Positions 5,799-7,605 of a stretch of 7,605 nucleotides of DNA are shown piece by piece. Position numbers and translations under genes: made by a program. Numbering within the stretch: position 1 is the first letter of the stretch; each line of letters begins with the position of its first letter. The DNA lies in the NCBI GenBank assembly GCA_026395315.1, contig JAPLYY010000044.1, positions 1 to 7,605 on the forward strand. The letters are read 5' to 3'. The notes under the pieces were generated by a model. That model saw only the letters and a list, made by a program, of their open reading frames with translations, did no database searches and had not been told where the DNA came from. Source of the DNA: Candidatus Shapirobacteria bacterium. Its GTDB lineage: Bacteria > Patescibacteriota > Microgenomatia > UBA12405.

Positions 5799-6664
5799 TG
5801 GCAAAAGACAAATATAGTGCGGTGTGGGTAAGCCACTCATCGATTGGTAATTTTTTGGAATGTCCCAGAAGTTATTATCTGAAAAATGTTTACAAAAATA
5901 GCAGTGGACATAAGATTAAAATTATGTCGGCGCCATTGGCCCTAGGGCAAGCGGTGCATGAGGTAATTGAAAGCTTGTCAGAAATAAAAACTACAGAGCG
6001 ATTTAAAGAGCCGTTGCTGAATAAATTTGAAAGAGCCTGGAAAAGAGTTAGTGGCAAGAGTGGTGGTTTTTTGGACAAAGAGACTGAATATAAATATAAA
6101 GTTAGAGGTGAGGAGATGATCCGGCGGGTGATAAAAAATCCCGGACCGGTGGCCGAGTTAGCAGTTAAAATAAATATGGAACTCCCCTATTATTGGCTGT
6201 CAGAGGAAGATAATATAATTTTATGCGGCAAAATTGACTGGCTAAAATATATTCCGGATCGGGACGCGGTAGAAATTATCGATTTTAAAACCAGTAAAAA
6301 CGAAGAGGGTGAGGATAGTTTACAGTTGCTAATGTATAACTTATTAGTCCATAATTGTCAAAAAAGAAAAGTAGAGGGAGCGTGGTATTGGTACCTGGAC
6401 AGAAATGATAGGTTAACTAAAAAAGAATTGCCGGATTTAAAAGAGTCGGAGGAAAAGATTTTAAAAATTGCCAGGAAATTAAAATTGGCCAGACAATTAG
6501 AAGTATTTAACTGTCCGAATGGGGATAAGGGTTGCCGGGCTTGCCGGCCATACGAGATGGTGTTAAAAGGTGAAGCAGAGTTTGTCGGTAACGATGAGTA
6601 CCGGGCTGATGTCTTTGTATTGAGCAAAACGACAAAAACGGAAGAGGAAGCCAGAGTGTTGTAA
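5798..6664 (+). CDS. RecB/Cas4-like PD-(D/E)XK nuclease with putative Fe-S cluster cysteines
   Basis: This 288-residue protein resembles stand-alone RecB-family exonucleases (COG2887, PDDEXK_1). In order it shows VSHSSIGNFLECPRSYYL (11-28), GQAVHEVIESL with His54 (50-60), KIDWLK with Asp147 (145-150), IIDFKTSK with Asp162 and Lys164 (160-167) and LQLLMYNLL with Gln176 and Tyr180 (175-183). These are the metal and catalytic residues of the RecB-like fold, all intact. Cys22 near the N-terminus plus Cys239, Cys246 and Cys249 near the C-terminus match the four-cysteine 4Fe-4S arrangement of AddB, Cas4 and Dna2. There is no helicase domain, so it is probably a stand-alone DNA exonuclease for repair. 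No cas genes or repeats lie nearby, so a CRISPR role is unsupported. An unknown gene follows 11 bp downstream. Confidence 0.85.
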   Translation: MAKDKYSAVWVSHSSIGNFLECPRSYYLKNVYKNSSGHKIKIMSAPLALGQAVHEVIESLSEIKTTERFKEPLLNKFERAWKRVSGKSGGFLDKETEYKYKVRGEEMIRRVIKNPGPVAELAVKINMELPYYWLSEEDNIILCGKIDWLKYIPDRDAVEIIDFKTSKNEEGEDSLQLLMYNLLVHNCQKRKVEGAWYWYLDRNDRLTKKELPDLKESEEKILKIARKLKLARQLEVFNCPNGDKGCRACRPYEMVLKGEAEFVGNDEYRADVFVLSKTTKTEEEARVL

Positions 6665-6670
6665 TATAAA
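6665..6670 (+). promoter_or_regulatory. Candidate -10 box (TATAAA) before the small unknown gene
   Basis: TATAAA (5 of 6) starts right after the nuclease stop codon and ends 5 nt before the ATG at 6676. It would give a leaderless mRNA. There is no -35. The gene could equally be co-transcribed with the nuclease gene, whose stop is 11 bp away. Confidence 0.3.
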
Positions 6671-6675
6671 CATAC

Positions 6676-7098
6676 ATGGCGAAAAATGATGAACCAAAGA
6701 GCTGGCTGTCAAGTGAAGATTTGTTTGGCAAAGAGATGGAAGACAAGTTTGTCGTAGCTTTAGGGAAACTAGGTGTACCCGAAGTATTGAGGCAATTAAA
6801 GGATAACGACACCAGAGAAAAAAAATCTTTTGCTATTTCCCGGGCGACAGAAGAGGAAGATAAGGATGGGATTGACTTCTGGTTTTATGTACCAAGAGAT
6901 AAAAACTGGTTTCCAATTGATTTGACAACCACCAATAACCCAGATAAATTAAGTACAAAAAAAGCAAAAGAGAGAAGAACTGGGGTTAAAATATTACGTT
7001 TAGATCAAAAAACAATTGATCTTGCCAGTAAAGGTGGGGAAAATTATTTGGAACAAATCAGTCTGGCAGTAGGGGCCTTATTCGCAAAAGAAGGTTGA
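6676..7098 (+). CDS. Unknown 140-residue protein, possible degenerate PD-(D/E)XK fold
   Basis: I do not recognise a family. The protein is charged and has no signal peptide or membrane segment, so it is probably cytoplasmic. An acidic helix (LFGKEMEDKFVVALGKLGV, 16-34) is followed by KDGIDFWFYV (63-72) and WFPIDLTTT (78-86). The order helix Glu, then GID, then a strand ending in D-x-T, is like the nuclease core E...D...(D/E)xK, but Thr84 stands where the catalytic lysine would be. TKKAKERRTGVKILRL (94-109) could be the next helix and strand, with Lys95, Lys96 or Lys98 as possible substitutes. Its position 11 bp after a RecB-like nuclease gene makes a shared DNA-related task possible. The coding call rests on an intact frame, tight spacing and protein-like composition; the fold idea is weak. 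Confidence 0.7.
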   Translation: MAKNDEPKSWLSSEDLFGKEMEDKFVVALGKLGVPEVLRQLKDNDTREKKSFAISRATEEEDKDGIDFWFYVPRDKNWFPIDLTTTNNPDKLSTKKAKERRTGVKILRLDQKTIDLASKGGENYLEQISLAVGALFAKEG

Positions 7099-7101
7099 AT
7101 T

Positions 7102-7110
7102 TGATATAAT
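7102..7110 (+). promoter_or_regulatory. Extended -10 promoter element (TGATATAAT) before 3' partial gene
   Basis: The hexamer TATAAT (7105-7110) is perfect and is preceded by TGA, matching the extended -10 form TGnTATAAT. A weak -35 candidate TTCGCA lies at 7081-7086 with an 18-bp spacer. The box ends 5 nt before the ATG at 7116, so transcription should start on or beside the start codon. Confidence 0.5.
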
Positions 7111-7115
7111 TAGAT

Positions 7116-7605
7116 ATGATAAATGAGGGAATCAGGTGGGGCCGGAAATTTGGTTATGGAACTTTTTTAGGGAATAAAGGTGAAAAATATTTTCAAGAAG
7201 ATATTGAGAAAAGAGTCAGAAAAATGGCTTGGTCTCATGCTTGCCCGGTAGTCGAAAAAGTAGTTAAAGAATATGGACCTGAATGGACAGAAAAAAGGTA
7301 TGCCGAGTGTAATTTGTTTTTTGGATTAATAACGGATGAAGCAGCCGGGTGTAATTTTCCTCTTTATTTTAATCTACTCCAACCGGTTGATAGGTTGCCG
7401 GAAGAGACTGCTGACCCAAATATTAATAAAAAAAATGTACCATTAACTTTTTGGAGACAAATGTCACCACTGAGTACACCTTGGGGTTATGCTTTACCAA
7501 GAGTATTAATTGAACAATTCGGTCGGGGTGAAAATAATAAAGATCGAACAGCAGAAAGAATAACGAAAGGATTACAAATTCTGGAAGATGAGGTTAGAAT
7601 AGATA
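7116..7605 (+). CDS. Unrecognised protein, 3' end beyond right edge
   Basis: An open frame runs 163 codons from the ATG at 7116 to the window end without a stop. The start is supported by the strong -10 box just upstream, by the stop of the preceding gene at 7098, and because the next ATG (7123) is out of frame. The protein begins MINEGIRWGRKFGYGTFLG and is rich in aromatic residues and charged helices. No signal peptide or membrane segment is seen. There are four cysteines (residues 43, 65, 79 and one near 65-80), not in a clear metal motif. A central stretch, FPLYFNLLQPVDRLPEE, and TFWRQMSPLSTPWGYALP look like ordered globular sequence. I recognise no family and offer no function. Codon use is like its neighbours. 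Confidence 0.65.
   Translation, partial: MINEGIRWGRKFGYGTFLGNKGEKYFQEDIEKRVRKMAWSHACPVVEKVVKEYGPEWTEKRYAECNLFFGLITDEAAGCNFPLYFNLLQPVDRLPEETADPNINKKNVPLTFWRQMSPLSTPWGYALPRVLIEQFGRGENNKDRTAERITKGLQILEDEVRID

Noticed and set aside
5786..5836. Longer pseudouridine synthase start at 5836
   Set aside because: It overlaps the nuclease gene start and precedes the S4 domain, which in this family begins within a few residues of the N-terminus.
6214..6219. Perfect TATAAT as a promoter
   Set aside because: It lies inside the nuclease gene with no start codon just downstream. Such hits are expected by chance in AT-rich DNA and show that the hexamer alone is weak evidence.
5798..6664. Cas4 of a CRISPR locus
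   Set aside because: No repeat array and no other cas genes are present. The motifs fit general RecB-like exonucleases equally well.
1..7605. CRISPR array, tRNA or rRNA genes, transposase or phage genes
   Set aside because: I found no regularly spaced repeats, no tRNA-like folds, no rRNA-like sequence and no transposase, integrase or phage structural proteins.

Overview
The window is compact, low-GC bacterial DNA with nine protein genes, two of them cut by the window edges, and almost no intergenic space. The small gene set, the tiny gaps, the absence of Shine-Dalgarno motifs, the short in-frame palindromic repeats and the protein types (RarA, DUF4349, PMT-like GT-C glycosyltransferase, lipoprotein deacetylase, RecB-like nuclease) suggest a Candidate Phyla Radiation (Patescibacteria) genome, possibly Microgenomates-like. 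That is an inference: there is no rRNA or other phylogenetic marker here.

Layout. Minus strand 1-2039: an SPL-like radical SAM gene (open at the left edge) lies downstream of rarA, and their stop and start codons overlap as TAATG. Plus 2097-2915: a lipoprotein polysaccharide deacetylase. Minus 2923-3795: a DUF4349 membrane protein. Plus 3794-5071: a GT-C membrane glycosyltransferase whose ATG overlaps the ATG of the DUF4349 gene in one CATG. Minus 5099-5785: an RsuA/RluB-type pseudouridine synthase. Plus 5798-6664: a RecB/Cas4-like PD-(D/E)XK nuclease with four candidate Fe-S cysteines. Plus 6676-7098: a small unknown protein with a possible degenerate nuclease core. Plus 7116 to the right edge: an unrecognised gene of at least 163 codons. 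There are three divergent and two convergent junctions; the gaps at those junctions are 57, 0, 12, 7 and 27 bp. No stretch over 300 bp lacks a gene.

Functionally there are three loose themes: genome maintenance (RarA, RecB-like nuclease, possibly the SPL-like enzyme), cell envelope (deacetylase, DUF4349, glycosyltransferase) and ribosome modification (pseudouridine synthase). I see no phage, transposon, CRISPR, tRNA or rRNA.

Two patterns stand out. First, no start codon has a well-placed Shine-Dalgarno, but most transcription-unit starts have a -10-like hexamer ending about 5-9 nt upstream, which suggests leaderless mRNAs. Second, a family of GC-rich palindromic elements is inserted in frame in rarA and the glycosyltransferase and lies at a convergent gene end. 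A different repeat-like segment sits directly behind a metal-binding motif of the deacetylase.
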